Part shown: positions 1-13,504 of the stretch, piece after piece
How positions within the stretch are numbered: position 1 is the first letter of the stretch
How the letters are laid out: each line of letters opens with the position of its first letter
From: Apostichopus japonicus
Lineage: Eukaryota; Echinodermata; Holothuroidea; Aspidochirotida; Stichopodidae
NCBI RefSeq assembly: GCF_037975245.1
Contig: NC_092567.1
Span: 3,023,214-3,087,213, forward strand
Direction of reading: 5' to 3'
Length of the DNA stretch: 64,000 bases
The notes under the pieces: model-generated
What the model saw: the letters and a program-made list of their open reading frames with translations, nothing else
Database searches by the model: none
What the model was told of the DNA's origin: nothing
Translations under genes and position numbers: made by a program

Positions 1-98
1 GGGGGGGCGGAACGATACTTCCGCCCCCCATATTTTTCACTGGGGGGGGGGGGGCTGGCGCCCCCCCCCCCCCCCAGCCCCCCGGTTCCTACGCCCTT
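1..98 (-). repeat. GC-rich element end, left member of an inverted pair
   Basis: The first ~98 bases are close to the reverse complement of 731-821. Both copies contain the same order of parts: GGCGTAGGAACC, a G-run, GCCCCCCAGTGAAAAATAT, another G-run, then CGGAAGTATCGTTCCGCC. The last part is itself a short palindrome. The window edge cuts this copy, so its full length is unknown. The GGGCGTAGGAACC end resembles termini of the hAT-like elements elsewhere in the window, but no target duplication can be shown. Confidence 0.6.
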
Positions 99-730
99 GG
101 CTCTGGTAGTCCATAGCAAGTGCTTTCCTCTCATAGTTATAGCTACTGTATACGTTCGTGCTTGCGTAAATATTGGAATTCTCAAAATTGCTATATTTTT
201 TCATTCATTTATAAATAGAAGGAAAAACTGGCAAGGAAATTTAAGGGATGTTAAGATGGATTATAAACGGGATAACAAACAAGAAAATCCAATGCTCTTT
301 ACTAAACGTTTATTACAAATGCGATCGTTTAGCGATTAATCGCTACACGGTCACAGCCGTAATGTATGTTTAATGCAAGTTGACTCGGCAGAAATTAATT
401 ACGGGGAATCCCGTCTTGGCAACTTTTGACATGCAGGATTTGAAATCATATTGTGGGAATCTCGCAATCCCGCGGCTAATGGGAACCTTGGATTGTAGTA
501 ACAGAAACATTCGCAAGTAATTTTTGGCAAGGTGTTTTTTTCATGTCCATTTGCATATTTATTATACATCAAAGGATGACAACTCAGTTGTTCATAACAA
601 CAGGAGTATCGCTTGAAAACGGAGATGTAATGTAAGGTGGTATAGTGATCTGCCATGTATGTACATTTTACATTGTGTTTGACTAGTGACGTATATACCA
701 TTGCAGTAAGACGCACATGTACTGTAGCTC
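99..730. other. spacer between inverted repeats, no gene seen
   Basis: The 630-bp stretch lies between the two inverted GC-rich copies. Its ORFs are short, overlap on both strands, and show no recognisable motif. It may be the inside of a larger element whose ends are the flanking inverted copies, or simply host DNA between two insertions. Confidence 0.4.
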
Positions 731-821
731 TGGGCGTAGGAACCGGGGGGCTGGGGGGCATCAGCCCCCCAGTGAAAAATATGGGGGGGGGGGGGCGGAA
801 GTATCGTTCCGCCCCCCCCGC
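731..821 (+). repeat. GC-rich element end, right member of an inverted pair
   Basis: This is the inverted partner of bases 1-98, beginning TGGGCGTAGGAACC and running through two G-homopolymers to the palindrome-like GGAAGTATCGTTCC. Similarity ends near the CCCCCCCCGCTCCGC at about 830. The sequence beyond, to about 1050, contains a repeated phrase (GCACCAAATTGCATCT, near 881 and again near 959) and C-rich runs. Confidence 0.6.
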
Positions 822-859
822 TCCGCAAGTCAGAAAACCCCTTTTTCATTTCCAAATGA

Positions 860-3800
860 GAAAAAAAATCTCATTTGAAGCACCAAATTGCATCTAAGGC
901 CAGGTGAAAATGCAAAATTCTTTACAAAATGGAGTGGGTGTTGAAGTGTGCTATATTGCACCAAATTGCATCTGAGGCCACCTGGAAATGCAAAAAAATC
1001 CAAAGGGGAGGGGGACACCCCCTCCCCTTAGACCCCTCCCCTAATAGCACATGAGCAAGGAGCGCGGCGTGAAGTATTTATACCTGCCCTTCTGCACCCG
1101 ACCACTTTCGCCTGTATTCGTTTTTTCTTAGTAACACATTCGTTTGGCTTTAACTCACTTAAACGACTACAATGAATCCCGTCTTCATTTTTTTAGACGT
1201 ATGTAGACAAGATGGTGGACATACAGTTGAAAACATTAAAAAACATTACTGATCTTTTCTTGTATTTAGGCGTTGACCGATGAATAAAACTACTTGAATT
1301 GTATCTGAATCCCTCTCTTAACTACTACTTGCAAGATTAGTGGTTCCTCTAACATTTAATTTTTCTTTATGACAGTTTAGCATCTCACCGAAAATCAAAC
1401 AAACATATTAAGTTAAAAATTCGACAGCTAACACGCGTAAAATAGAATAAAGGATACATCGTTACCTCATTAAGTATATAATATCGAAGTAAAACTGTAC
1501 CGAATCGATACACAATATATATATTGGTGGCTAAAAAATTAAACCAGTACTCATGTAATAAGCATAAAGCCTGTGTTATGCCCACTTCGCTTTGTATGCA
1601 GATTTACTAACCAAAAATGTAAATTAGATATTTTTCTTTGCTGGACTTAAGCTGCACCCTTTGAAGGTATTTTTCGTACTCTTGAAGAAATTATAAAACA
1701 CAGAAATATATTTGTGAGAAGAACACAATTTTCTGTGGATTGTAGTGTGAACCGGTTGAGGAAGGGGGGGGGGGGGTGTCAAAGGACGAAGCCTGTGAAA
1801 GCTGCTTACTTTTATTAGCCAAATATTATCCAAATCTGGGGAAATGTAGACGTAAGGGAGTAACAGACAGACCGATTTTGTTTCTTTTCTTCGTTTTTTG
1901 TATTATAACTCTTACTTTTGTAAGGGTATAAATAAAAAAATGAAAAAATATGGTCTCAAATTCAAATATAGTTCTAATACTTCCCCTCATATCATTACCC
2001 ACATTTTAGTTCAACAATATTTTTATCAAGGCAAGTCATACTTACTTCGATCAAGGGGCTGATGGGGATTCTCCCCACCACCCCCACCCCACCACCACCA
2101 CCACGCATTTCGAACTAACTTGAAATAGTTAAAACAATGTATGTTGCGTTTAGACTTATATATTGGACATAAGTCAAGTCATATAAGTCAAGCTATGCCT
2201 CAGAAGGTATCATTTGAAGTCTTAACTTCCCCTTTTTCTGGGGATAGACCACAGACCCCCCCCCCTCCCTACTCCTTATATGATGTTGGCTTTGATGACC
2301 CTCCGTTCCGGTACAAAACTGCAGAACGAGTGTCTTTTCTTTACCTTTATAAAGTCTTTATGCTAATGTTACCTATAAGTATATTTCGATTACGATACAT
2401 CTGGCACCAGCAGTTCCGATACATTTTTGGTCTCTGTTTTGTTTTCGTTTATTTTATAATGCACTTTGCAGCAATTTCAGAGACCAATAACTTCGTTTGC
2501 AGAACTTGGAAAAGAAAATAAGTTAAACTTCGCGCTTTATCCTGCAATTCCGAGTGAAAGAATGGTTCAAGCGGCAGTGCGGATGTGTTTAAATGTGTGT
2601 GTTTTACGGGAGGGGGAGGGGGGCTTCACAGACTCCGAGGGGCACAACATTACTTCAAAACCTTACACAATCATTGTCGCTGTGTTATTAAGTTGCCCGA
2701 AGTGCATGATACTATACTTTTTGGTAAGAGATTTATAGCATCAATTGATGTGATGGCTACTCACAAAACATCTCATAGGGCTGTGATCTCATGAAAACGA
2801 AATGAAAGCAATATGATTTATCTCTTAAATCACAAAACCTTTGCAACATTAAGTGTTGTTACATTTATATTATTCAGTTTGTTGTTTACTATCACAAGAC
2901 TCTGTTCTGGGTGTCTCCTTCATTTAAAATTGAAATCAATTGTTGCTGATTCATTACTCTATTGTTTGTGAATCAACAACAACCAACAAGTCAACAGGCA
3001 TTCACATAGTTGGCCAAGCCTTGAGAAAAATGTAAGAAATTTTAAGTGTGTCCATTATGACGTCATTGTGACAATACCTTTTATATTTCTTGATTTCAAG
3101 GATGATGGAATGGATCCAACCGGAATAGTGTCAGGCAGAACGTATCTAGCTAACCTATGGAGAGAAGTAGAGGAATCATCGTGTAAGATGTAGAAGACGT
3201 AGAGGAATGTCCTCCTGGTCAGGTTTATTGTTTACCAAATCAATGAAGATAAACAAAGTAAACAATAAATAACAAGGAAATAAATCACATCTGATTGATC
3301 ATTATGATCAGAATTAATTATCATCACAAGTCTTGTGTTCAAACGATTCTACGAAAAATAAACTAGAATGGAAATAGTTTTGTGGATAATTATGATGATA
3401 GTTGGAACTGCTGTATGTAAATTGTATGTGGTTGATATTGTGAAATGTATAGCCGTCCACATTATCAGAATTGGCTAAACTGTTTATATGTTTACATTAT
3501 CAATTAAGATAAAGTTGTTCAAACATGTAGAAATACAACATTGTACAGAACAAATGGAGTAAACGAAGTAAATCCTCTTAACAACCGCTTGCCATTTTCC
3601 ACTCGGATCACGTGATTTATATCGTATGCTATTTTTGGCAAATGTATTGATGATATAGTTCGTCTTCGTGAATCCTCGCTTTAAATGAGAACTAAAATGT
3701 CTGAGATTGTTAGAGTTCAGTGTTAAGATACGAAATCTAGAAATAATTAATCTTAAGGCTGAAAAAAATTGTTTCTTATTCTCAAAAGAGTTTAAAATGC

Positions 3801-4370
3801 TACAAATTACATATTTCAATGTAATGGCGGGAGAATAAACCTGCAAAACATACAATAAAACGGAGGAAGAATGTAAGGAAAAGTTGTAGGAGGGTCGAGG
3901 ACATAGTAACATTTTCAACTGGGCAAAACAAATGTTCCTCTCGGGTGATTTCAGTAAAAGGTAAACACAAAATGTTACTATTACATGAACAAGACAGGTA
4001 TACCAAGGGTCCTTACCTATTTAAATATTTATTCTATATCAACCTTTAATAATTTTAACAAATTGCACGAGTTGTTATTTCTTCATTGATCCAAATTCAA
4101 TTTAGTAAATATTATAACATTTTTTTTTTGGTGGAGTTGATAAGTGTTTCTCCAATTCAAATATGTTCTCAATGAAGAGCTGCAAGTGTCCAAAATCATA
4201 ATTAATATTGTTAAGCCAATTAGCAATTTTTAGAAATAAAGGCACTTGTTACAAAAATACAACAAGAGGACACTTTAATTACAAAAGTGGGAACTGTTAA
4301 GTTTCATTAACAAATGGAGGCCACTTTGCAGGTTACTCAGAAGAGTAGAGGAGCATGTGCCCAATCACCC
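860..4370. other. no gene recognised; AT-rich intergenic or intronic DNA
   Basis: I see only scattered short ORFs and G/C homopolymers (about 1764, 2257 and 4368). The longest ORF, 144 codons on the minus strand at 3484-3918, has an unremarkable hydrophobic/basic composition, no domain motif and no convincing splice sites. I do not call it a gene. Confidence 0.5.
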
Positions 4371-5524
4371 CCCCCCCCCCCCTCGCCTTATATCTTTCTA
4401 AATATGACTCTTTTCATGTGTCGCCTTGAATCTTTGTGGTACGATATGATTATTCATTATCATTGTTATAATTGATATGATTGCTGAGTTTGGTGAAATA
4501 GATCATTGTTGTTAAAGGAGAAATTCGTTATTCATATCACCCTCCCTTTACAATATGGCGACTCATCAAGCCAAGCAGTATTTCCGTCTGTCTCAACTAA
4601 CCTTTATGCCGAGAATCTAATAATAAAACCCGTATGTATTCTTGTGAAAAGAATATTTGACAGCCCTGCTATAATATGTTGTTCACTTTAATATCTATAG
4701 AGAGAAGGAAAATGCGCACATATACAAACCTATGGTCTGTAAGATTCCTTACTACAACAAGTTGAGTTTATCGAGCATGAAATGAAATTATCTGGATTAA
4801 CCGGTAACAGATAGTGCATAATATCCATTTAATATGTTAAAGTCTAGCTCAGTATCATCATACCTTATACCTGCTTTGCCCAGTTCTATGTAAAACACTA
4901 CTCCGGACAATGGAAAGAAAATATATAGGTTACGTACCTTGTATCTCATTAGCATAATGAACGCATAGATGCTGCTATTTCTTATGTAAAACGTTTATCT
5001 TTACAATCGTTTGTTTTCTGTATCTATCCATTGACTGGTTAAAACAGGCGCTTTCGAATATTTCATTAATCTTATATATAATGTTAGGGCTATAGCGGAC
5101 ACAACAACTCAATGTACACATGTAGGCAAAATACTGAAAATAATTGTTGAACTAATGATTTATATTGCTATACAGCATTGAAATCTATTCATTAAAGGTT
5201 ATATTTTAATAAAAGGGTTCTCCCCATTTAGACCCCTCCCAACGGACGCAAGTCATATTTGGAGCCCACCCCACACCTCCTTTCTAAAGATAACCAGAAT
5301 GCAAAATGCATAGAGGTTTCGATGACTTCAATGCAGTAGACTTCTGCTTGTTAGTATATCCAGAACTAGCTGTTACAATAACACTATGACATGATAAACA
5401 CAGGTCAGTCTACACTACGTGGCTATACACACCTCCATCAAAATTAATAGGGGTCTTGTACTCAATGTTATGAATCCACACACCAAGTATTAGAGGTATC
5501 CACGATTTCTATCGTTACATATGT
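4371..5524. other. no gene recognised
   Basis: AT-rich sequence after a C-run at 4368-4382. No ORF or repeat structure that I can support. Confidence 0.45.
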
Positions 5525-5670
5525 AAAAGGTTTTTCAGAGTTTGACCTCTGGTGACCTATAGCAGATTTGACCTCACAAGCAATAGGATTCTTGTCCTCA
5601 ATATGGCAAATCCATATACCATGTATGAAAAGTATCCATGATTTCTACCATGAGAAATCGTGTTGTGAAG
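5525..5670 (+). repeat. partial copy of the TGACCT/ATCGTG dispersed repeat
   Basis: This stretch has the order seen in the full copies at 6.2 and 56.5 kb. First comes a GTTTGACCTCTGGTGACC-type segment, then GACCTCACAAGCAATAGGATTCTTGTCCTCAATATGGC, then a GAGAAATCGTGTTGTGAAGGTTTTC segment corresponding to GAGATATCGTGTTTACAAGG. Head and tail are missing, so it is a fragment. Confidence 0.55.
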
Positions 5671-6184
5671 GTTTTCAGGCCTCGACAAATATTTTTGAAA
5701 GTACTCGCTATTTGGCGACCGTGACTAAAAATCTAATCGCCAAATTCCACTCGCCACTAGGCCTTTGATTGTTGGTCAAGTCTCCAAAGTACAGATCTGC
5801 AACATCAATACTTTCTATGAACAAAGGTTAGGCAGTTAGGCAGATGCAAAGCGCTACGTAATTGCACATTAGAAAGTTATAATTTTTTCACTACGAAATT
5901 AAAACCTTTTTACACCAAAAGTAAGTGTTGAACAAAGTAAAACATGACGTAGAATCTTAAATAAGCAGGTGGGCCTACTGTAGTGTCTCAAACAATTAAA
6001 AATACAACATCTGTAAAATACCTACGAAGGTCACAACGAAACTACATCAAACCTGAAATAAATAGACGAAAACGTCCAACAGAACTGCTGTATTACAAAA
6101 TACACCTTTCTGCACGCAAAATAAGGCTTCCGAGCGGCAGGTTGAAGCCAATGCAAATATGTTCGTATTTTCAGTTTTAGATTC

Positions 6185-6755
6185 TACGGATGCTCATAAG
6201 CTCATTACCAATTGCCAATAGCCTCATATTCGTATGAGGCGTAACGAGCACGTTATCTGATAGGCTGGCTGGTGGGAGATACGGTAGCTTATAAAACATG
6301 GTTTCCAAAATGTTACCCCCGATGACCCCAAGCAATGACCTTAGATCTCCACAAGAAAAACATAGGTTGCTGCTCCTCTGTGTGGTACTCCTATTCACGA
6401 AATGTGAGATTGGTCCAAGTTTACCTCCTTGAGATATCGTGTTTACAAGATTTTCAGTATTTGGCCCCAAAGTGACCACAAATGACCTCCCCACAAAACA
6501 ATAGGGTTCTTCTACTCAATGTGGTACCTATATACACCAAATTTTAGATTGGTCCAAGCTTCCCTACTTGAGATATCGTGTTTACAAGCGAGGCATCACA
6601 CACACACACGCACACATGTACGTCCTCAGACAAAAGGTGTGTAGTGAAATCATCGTCCTTGGAGGTCCGATAATACAAACACACAAACACACACAGACAC
6701 AGACACATTCTCTCCGCCTGCATTAATGCATACGTTACGATTATCATCGACACCA
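6185..6755 (+). repeat. dispersed repeat, copy A: head, monomers and CA-rich tail
   Basis: The head (6197-6300) contains CTCATTACCAATTGCCAATAG, TGAGGCGTAACG and GGGAGATACGGTAGCTTATAAAACA. It is followed by monomers containing TGGTCCAAG...GATATCGTGTTTACAAG and TGACCACAAATGACCTCC. The tail is CACACACACACGCACACATG...GCATACGTTACGATTATCATCGACACC. The copy at 56470-57215 has the same head, monomers and tail but more monomers, so the unit number varies between copies. Nothing in it looks coding. Confidence 0.7.
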
Positions 6756-6759
6756 AAAA

Positions 6760-9060
6760 AAACCCGTTAATGCTTGAAGTCAGATTGATGAGCAGTCAAG
6801 TGTTCAAACTTGCTTAAATTTACAGGTCAAACACTCTTCACCTTGGTTTTGTTATAAAATTTATCTATAAAACTATGTATCGCCGAGTATGTTGTCCTGT
6901 ATAATGTGTATTACGTCATGTGGCTGAGGTTAAAACAATGTGTAGTGTTGAGATAAGTGAGCGTGTGTATACATACGAAATGGGTCAACAAAGTTGAGAG
7001 AAGATAGTGACTTACTTTAATTAGGCATGCATAATTCGGGTCTATGGTTCTTCAACAGTTCAAAACTTCGATCATGTCTTACGTAATCGTTGATTTATTG
7101 AGAGCAAACAACAGTGTTGAAAAATTGGCAACGCGTTATGTAAACTCTGAAACACCTATAGCCCACCCGTCACGAAGTGTACACTTTTTCTTGCATTCTT
7201 ATGCCTAGAGGTCTATGCGTAGAGTATTCATCTTTCTCTTCATGCGTTCTGAAAGCGTAGATTCGCGATATTTAGACACAATTACTTTACATGTTTTCAC
7301 CCTATTCGCTGCGATTTGACGGGAGTAAAACCCCGGATGTGCGACCGACGGAATACAATAACCCACAGATCTCTACTAACTGTATTTCCAGGAACATAAC
7401 ACCTCTCCTTCGGTTTCTTTTCTGTTTTATTTTCCTTTCTCTTTCTTTTTACTTGTCGACCATGCATGTTACTATCACAATTTACTTTTGTTCAGTTTTA
7501 ATAAGCATACCACCATGATTCATGTAAAACATTGCAAATTATGACGCAATGAATTCATTTCAACGAGTGAATAACTGCTTCTTTTTTTTCTTCTCAGCAA
7601 CAAAACTAAATGAACCGTGGCCATATTTACGACCTGGATATGACCCTGGCAGTTGTATAAGTGTTTATTCTGATTGTTAACTTGTAGGTTCATTCATTGT
7701 GTCCCGTGGATCGAAATCTGTACTTCATTTTGTTAGCGTGTGTTATTACAATAAAAACATTTTGAAGAAAGTTCTGAAGGTGATGATGACAGCCATCTAA
7801 GCCTTTCTATATTCGCTAAAAGCAGTTAAGTTGTAAATTTGAAATCGATTTCTAGTTGTCGTTATCCATTATACATTTTAAACTTCGATGGAATAATTTA
7901 ATCACTTTCGGCTGTTCTGTGTAGATAAAAAGAACTAGTGCAGTATATAATTCGATATTTAAATAGATAAAAGATCTCATCAAACGAATCTGAGAGGATC
8001 TCAAGTGCTTTGTTTTCTTACTTGTGTTGTTTTTGCTTGTTTATGATTTATGGCTGAGAAATATATCAACTTGGATATTATTACTATATTTCAGACTTGG
8101 TAGAAGGCGACATGAACCTTCGAATTACTTCCTCCCTGCTAAACACGAGCAATATTTTATCTCCAATGTTTAATCAACTTCACAGAACAAAACTGTTCTC
8201 AATAAAACTAGGCAATTAAGAACCCACAATGTTTGTAGTCACATATTAGATATGTGAGTTATATTAAGGGCTATTCAATTATGTGCTAATTAGACAGACT
8301 TCCATATACCAACGAGAAGTACATAAAGGGAAAAACAAAGAAAGGGAAATAAAACAATCCTTCTATCAAATTAGGGAGAGGAGCAAGTGAGGGATGTATT
8401 AAACAACCAAGGAAATCAAGTTTACTCATTTAAAATATATAATATCATGGCATATGACATACAGTATTACTGAATGGCTGTTAGATATATACCTAACCCG
8501 TATTGAATAAAATGATGCATTATTCCCAGCCACTGCTAGACACAGAATGACCTTCTCATCGTCGGTTTCCATGGTTACGTTGTCTGGCAGTGACAACATT
8601 CCAGGTGTACAATACACACGCATTACTCGTTTATCTTTCTATTCATTATCTTTAACCGGCTCCTGTCATCTATTATTATGCTAATGAGGTATTTAAGGGA
8701 GATCCAGGTGTGTCATCTCTACTGCTAACTTATTTTACTTTAGAAATAAATTGTTTGAATCAATCGTCTGTGCAGAAAACTATTGTAGAAGTAAAGTAGG
8801 CCTACTGTGTGTACTAAAACGGTGATGATGTTATCGGGTAGAAACGGAATTGATTTGAAGGGCTCCCTAAAAAAGATGATGTGCGAAGGGGAGGGGGCGC
8901 GGTGAAGGAAGGGGTGGTGGTGGGTACAGGTAAGGTGTCTGAAGGGGAGTGGGGCAGAGGAGGCGAGACTAAAATTACCCAAGAGCAAACTGGGATTGGG
9001 GTAAAGTATTTAGTCTAGATAGGGAATCAACATTCTGTTACATTTTGTTTATAGTCAGAC
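6760..9060. other. no gene recognised
   Basis: Only short ORFs are present. Near 8675-8695 there is an octamer-like ATGCTAAT followed by a TATTTAAGGG stretch, which could be part of a promoter, but no coding exon can be tied to it. A G-rich stretch lies near 8888-8965. Confidence 0.4.
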
Positions 9061-12000
9061 CAAACAAAACCCCCGAAGTGTATTATTTCCAGTAATATTT
9101 TCTCCGCGGTCACAGTTATTCCCGGAATGGCGTTGTTTCACATGTAACATACGTTAAGCAGCTTTCGTTCTCATATATTTCATTTGTTTAACTACTCAGT
9201 AGCTTTTGTCTTTTCTTTTGAGATTTGGGTGATATTAAAATATTAAACAGTTTTTGTTTAAAGTTATGAATTATACAAAACTGAAAGCTCTCGGTTAAAT
9301 TTTTCATTATTGTTGATAATTATGTTAAAATATAAGCATGAATATTAATTTAGCTTATTTTGTATAACATTGTATTTCAAACTATAGAGAAGAAATTGAC
9401 ATAGTTTTAAATGGATTAAATTTGAACCTCTGGAAGCTATAAGATACAAATTTGCCTTTAATTATATTTATTGCAATAATTATTTTTTTTTTTAAACTTC
9501 ATAGTTAACTCAATTTCAATTATTTATTTCCTTCTAGTTAACCTTTATTTTGTTTCAATTTGTTAACTTATTTTGCGTAACTGTTTTTTAAATTTCGACA
9601 ACTAAAACTGTTTTATTGGTTGCTTCATTTGTATACATTTCAGTTTTGCTAGAGTGTCATAATCTGATCACAATTATGAGGAGTTTATAACAACAAAGTT
9701 ATAAGTTATTGCTATTTTCATTGCCATCATTTACTACTTTAATATTAATAACGATTTTCAATCTCTTTAGTTTCTTATATTAATTGTACATAATTGAGAA
9801 TCAACTATTTTGGAGGTCTCAGTCAAAAGTAACAGTTATTCCTTATAAAACTTTACTTTAGAATATTAATTTTACTCGCTAGAATTAGTAAAATCCAATT
9901 TCCTTGTCTATATATCTCTTATTTTATCCTAATAAACATTCCTGTCATTATAAAACCTAATACTTAATTAAATTGTTAAACTAAACAAAGAACATTTTGA
10001 ACAACCACCACCGACCCATCCACCCCTCTCTTAACAGCACCCTCTTAAAATATTCCCTAATAATCCATTATATTTTGTTTTATTTATCATACCATTCTAC
10101 ATAACACCTTCCACGATGACCTAATTATTGAAATAAATTCAACTAAACTAATTGAATTCAATCCTTGACATTAAAATACAGCAGACTTTACATTATCTTT
10201 TGTTAGTTTAATATTGATAACTTTTATTAATTAAATTAATTCTCTGTTTAACTGTTATGATGATTCTAACATCTACACCGGAATACTTACTGCAGCTCCT
10301 TCAAGCTTGTACACTGTGAGGAGTAAGACAAGATGGCCGCCAACTCTTCATTAGTTAGTCTCCTGTTTCTGTCCCAGATCCACAGCCACTGGAGAGAACT
10401 CAGGATAGAGAGAGAGAGACCAGACTCAAGGATAAGGTTCAGACCAGACTCATCAACTCTAGGAGAGCAGTACTGTAGCCACACACAGGAGATAGGAATC
10501 TAGAATGAAAGAATAGAGTAACTGATAATAGAGTAGATAGAGATAAATAGATTGGATTTGGTTAGGTTTAGAATAATTATAATAAAATAAAAATAACGAA
10601 AAAAAGATAAAGGAAAATAAAGCGATAAACTAAGACATTTAGGTCGTGTTTATTTGTAAGACGGAATCAGTTATTAGAACGGAAATAAGGGGCTGATTTT
10701 ATGGGGACACAAATATAAACAGGAATAATTACATTAGATTAGAGAAAATACAGTGGTAATGTAGGATTAAAGGGTTAGTTTGATTGTTTTACAATTAAAT
10801 TATTCATTAAAGTTTTTATAGCTAGTAAGGTTTAATAAAATAAGAATGCGAGGCTACATATTTTTATTTATTAGTTAATAGGAAACAAATCTCAATGACG
10901 GGTTGAGAAATTTATAAGAAATGGGTCAATAATAATTGAGATTATCTATCTTTTGAAGAAAAATATTGATCAAATTTATTTGTATTTTTATTTAGAACTT
11001 TCAGAAGGAAAATGTAATTTAATGTTATAGGAATCATGAAAAGGAAACTTCTACTCTAACTAATACCAGGTTTTTTATAAAGTATAAGGAGAGTTTGAAG
11101 AATTATATTTAAATCAATAGGTTGTTTCTTATAATTAAAATGCAGTTTAGAGAAGCAGATGTACGGTAGATCAAATTCAAGTTTCCAGAGAGAAGGTTGA
11201 CGAGGCTTAAACTCAAAATTTAATTTACAAATTATTTCATTATTGATCCAAATCCGACTATTCTGCTTGAATTATAATTATTTCTAATTAATATGATTTG
11301 TTTAAAGATGATGTCCATCTGTGTTTAATTAGTTAATTATCAAATTCATTCCTAAGTTACAGTTTGAGTGTGACATAACTTCTAGTAGATTTTTTCGAAA
11401 TGTAACATTTTTCTTTCTTTGTGTTTGTAGATATTCCTAAATTGGGTATTGCTTATGATTTTAACTTTCTAAACTTTATCGTTTCTTCCAATTAAATAGT
11501 ACCATCCGCTAATTATATATATTTTTTTACAAATAATATTGTTATCTGTAAACACTTCATATCCTTGAGGGTTTAATTATACTAATTAATTATTACTTTT
11601 AAGTTTAATCGGGTTGATTGGGTCTTCATTGAAATATCTTCTGTTACATGGAGTTCATCGGGTGTGAACAGTTAGCGGAACATTTAACGTTTGAGCTACG
11701 GCTCTGGCGAACTTCTGCTATTGAGAGTTGCAGCAGGGTAAAATAGGTGGCGCACTTTCAATTCAAAACCATTTTACTTTTTAAACATCATGTGGCCATA
11801 AGTCTGTTGGCTTGGAAATGACGTACAGTTTTTATAATTATGTGGGCAAAATTAAGACAAACCAGCTGTCAGTAGAACACCACGATCTAGTTGCTCCTGG
11901 AAAAACATGGACGAAAGATTCCTTTTAATAACTATGTATTGCATTTGATTATTATTAGACTTAATAGGAAAACTGTTTTATAGAGGCTCAAAGCTCTGGG

Positions 12001-12700
12001 CCCTATACAGTATTTAACAAAGGTATATTTCATATAAAGTGTCAGGTATATTGGCAGGAGTATGGTCATTCAACTAATCAGTTATTAAATAACATTATTT
12101 CAGTTAGCCTGCTCGGTAAAAAAGCTGCAGGTTTCTCACACAAGTGGCTCAAATGTCCGACCTGGTAGATTTAATAAGTTAGGTGATTAAAATGATAATT
12201 TTGGAATGTTATAGATTGACTTGTATTAATGCGTATAAGGCTATGTTATGTACGATTAAAATCGAGTTGAACCATTTTCTGTGATTTAAATTTTTTTGAG
12301 GAATAACAAAGTTTCTAGAGTTTGTCTATTGATACATTTTGTTAGCTAGAATGAAGTAAATGTTAGGCATCAGTACACGTAGAATGTTAATCGCTGGTTT
12401 CATTCTTCGCTTAATTTAAGATCCCTAAAGAAAACTCAGTGTCTCGATTGTATTTTATTCAATTCCTTTATAGTTAAGATATGCTTTAACTTGGACTTTT
12501 CTGATATTCAGTCAGCAACTAGGCTAAGATCTCTATTATTTATGAGTTAGATTTGCTAAGCATGTCCTCTCGCTAAAAGTAGATAATTATAGTTTTTCGA
12601 AGGTGATGAGTGAGTTTTCTAACATAGCCTAACTTTATTACTACTAGTCTAGCTTATAGCCTAACTAAGTTTGGCCTGGCCGCTTTCCCCCTCTAGCCTA
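9061..12700. other. AT-rich block around an isolated LRR exon
   Basis: The base composition is visibly poorer in G+C than the flanks. TTAATTAA-type stretches are frequent and the G/C homopolymers seen elsewhere are absent. The only coding-like sequence is the LRR exon at 10291-10472. The block may be a long intron or gene-poor DNA. Confidence 0.45.
10291..10472 (-). CDS. leucine-rich-repeat exon, NLR-type (single internal exon)
   Basis: On the minus strand an open exon runs from an acceptor (CTCCTGTGTGTGGCTACAG, exon from 10472) to a GTAAGT donor (exon ends 10291). The translation includes LSSLQWLWIWDRNRRLTNEE and continues LAAILSYSSQCTSLKELQ, with an L..L..L.L frame followed by LT.EELAAIL and a C.SLKEL end. 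This spacing is that of the ~28-residue ribonuclease-inhibitor-type repeats that follow NACHT domains in animal NLRs. I see no further repeats beside it, so it is either one exon of a dispersed gene or a relic. It has the same strand as the NACHT exon at 53.8 kb, but 43 kb away, so one gene is possible and unproven. Confidence 0.5.
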
Positions 12701-13504
12701 TGCCTCTATACCATACCGTCAAATTATCTCACTTATCAATGAACGCTGTCTTAGCTATTAACAGTGGTTCCTCTCCATTAAATAATCCATCTTATTAACC
12801 AACAAGTCAATGGTAACAAACAACTCCCAGTCTCCCACGAATATAATACGTACTCTGGAGCTCCACTAATGTAACACTAAAACATTCGTCGTCAGTGATA
12901 TAGATACTAGATGTGAACAGGTATTCAATAGCATATACAGGTGTTTTCCAACTGTTCGCGGGTGATGTTTGAAATTTGTAACAGACATTTTGGCGCCAAT
13001 AGAAGTAAATATACGAGAGATGTAACGTTATACATACCCGGTGAAAACAGACAGTTTGAAAACTGACGTCGATTGGGTATGTAGTAAGGAAGGGGTCGAG
13101 GAAGTAAATAATACAACACAACCTATATCAATTAGATCAAGCTATCATTGACATTTCTACCTAAGCGGTAGGGTGTTAGTTCCCGTGCACCCCCTCCCCC
13201 TCCCCCACCACCGGTTAAAATTTGGGCAAATAGCATTTCATGTACACATTCCCCCACCCTATTATCTGCTAGTGGATGCATAAACAAGCAATAAACACAA
13301 AAGTTTGAATACCGTCTGTTTCAAATGATTTAAAGAGTACATGTTTAATGAATAATAAAACCTACATGGAATAACATAAATTGAACAGCCTTGCTCCGTC
13401 CTACACATCTTGCAGACACATCGTGCAGACAAAACGTGTCTGTGTCAAGTTACATTTTTGTTTTTACATATATTGACTAAATCATCATGAAATTATCGGA
13501 ATAA
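12701..13504. other. no gene recognised
   Basis: Short overlapping ORFs on the minus strand near 12807-13121 show no motif or splice context. A C-rich run lies at about 13190-13215. Confidence 0.4.

Noticed and set aside
3484-3918. 144-codon minus-strand ORF
   Set aside because: Longest frame in the first 50 kb but with no domain, no splice context and a composition typical of AT-rich DNA.
6590-6720. CA-rich stretch as a simple microsatellite
   Set aside because: It is the conserved tail of the dispersed repeat, present in the same place in the copies at 56.5 and 58.9 kb.
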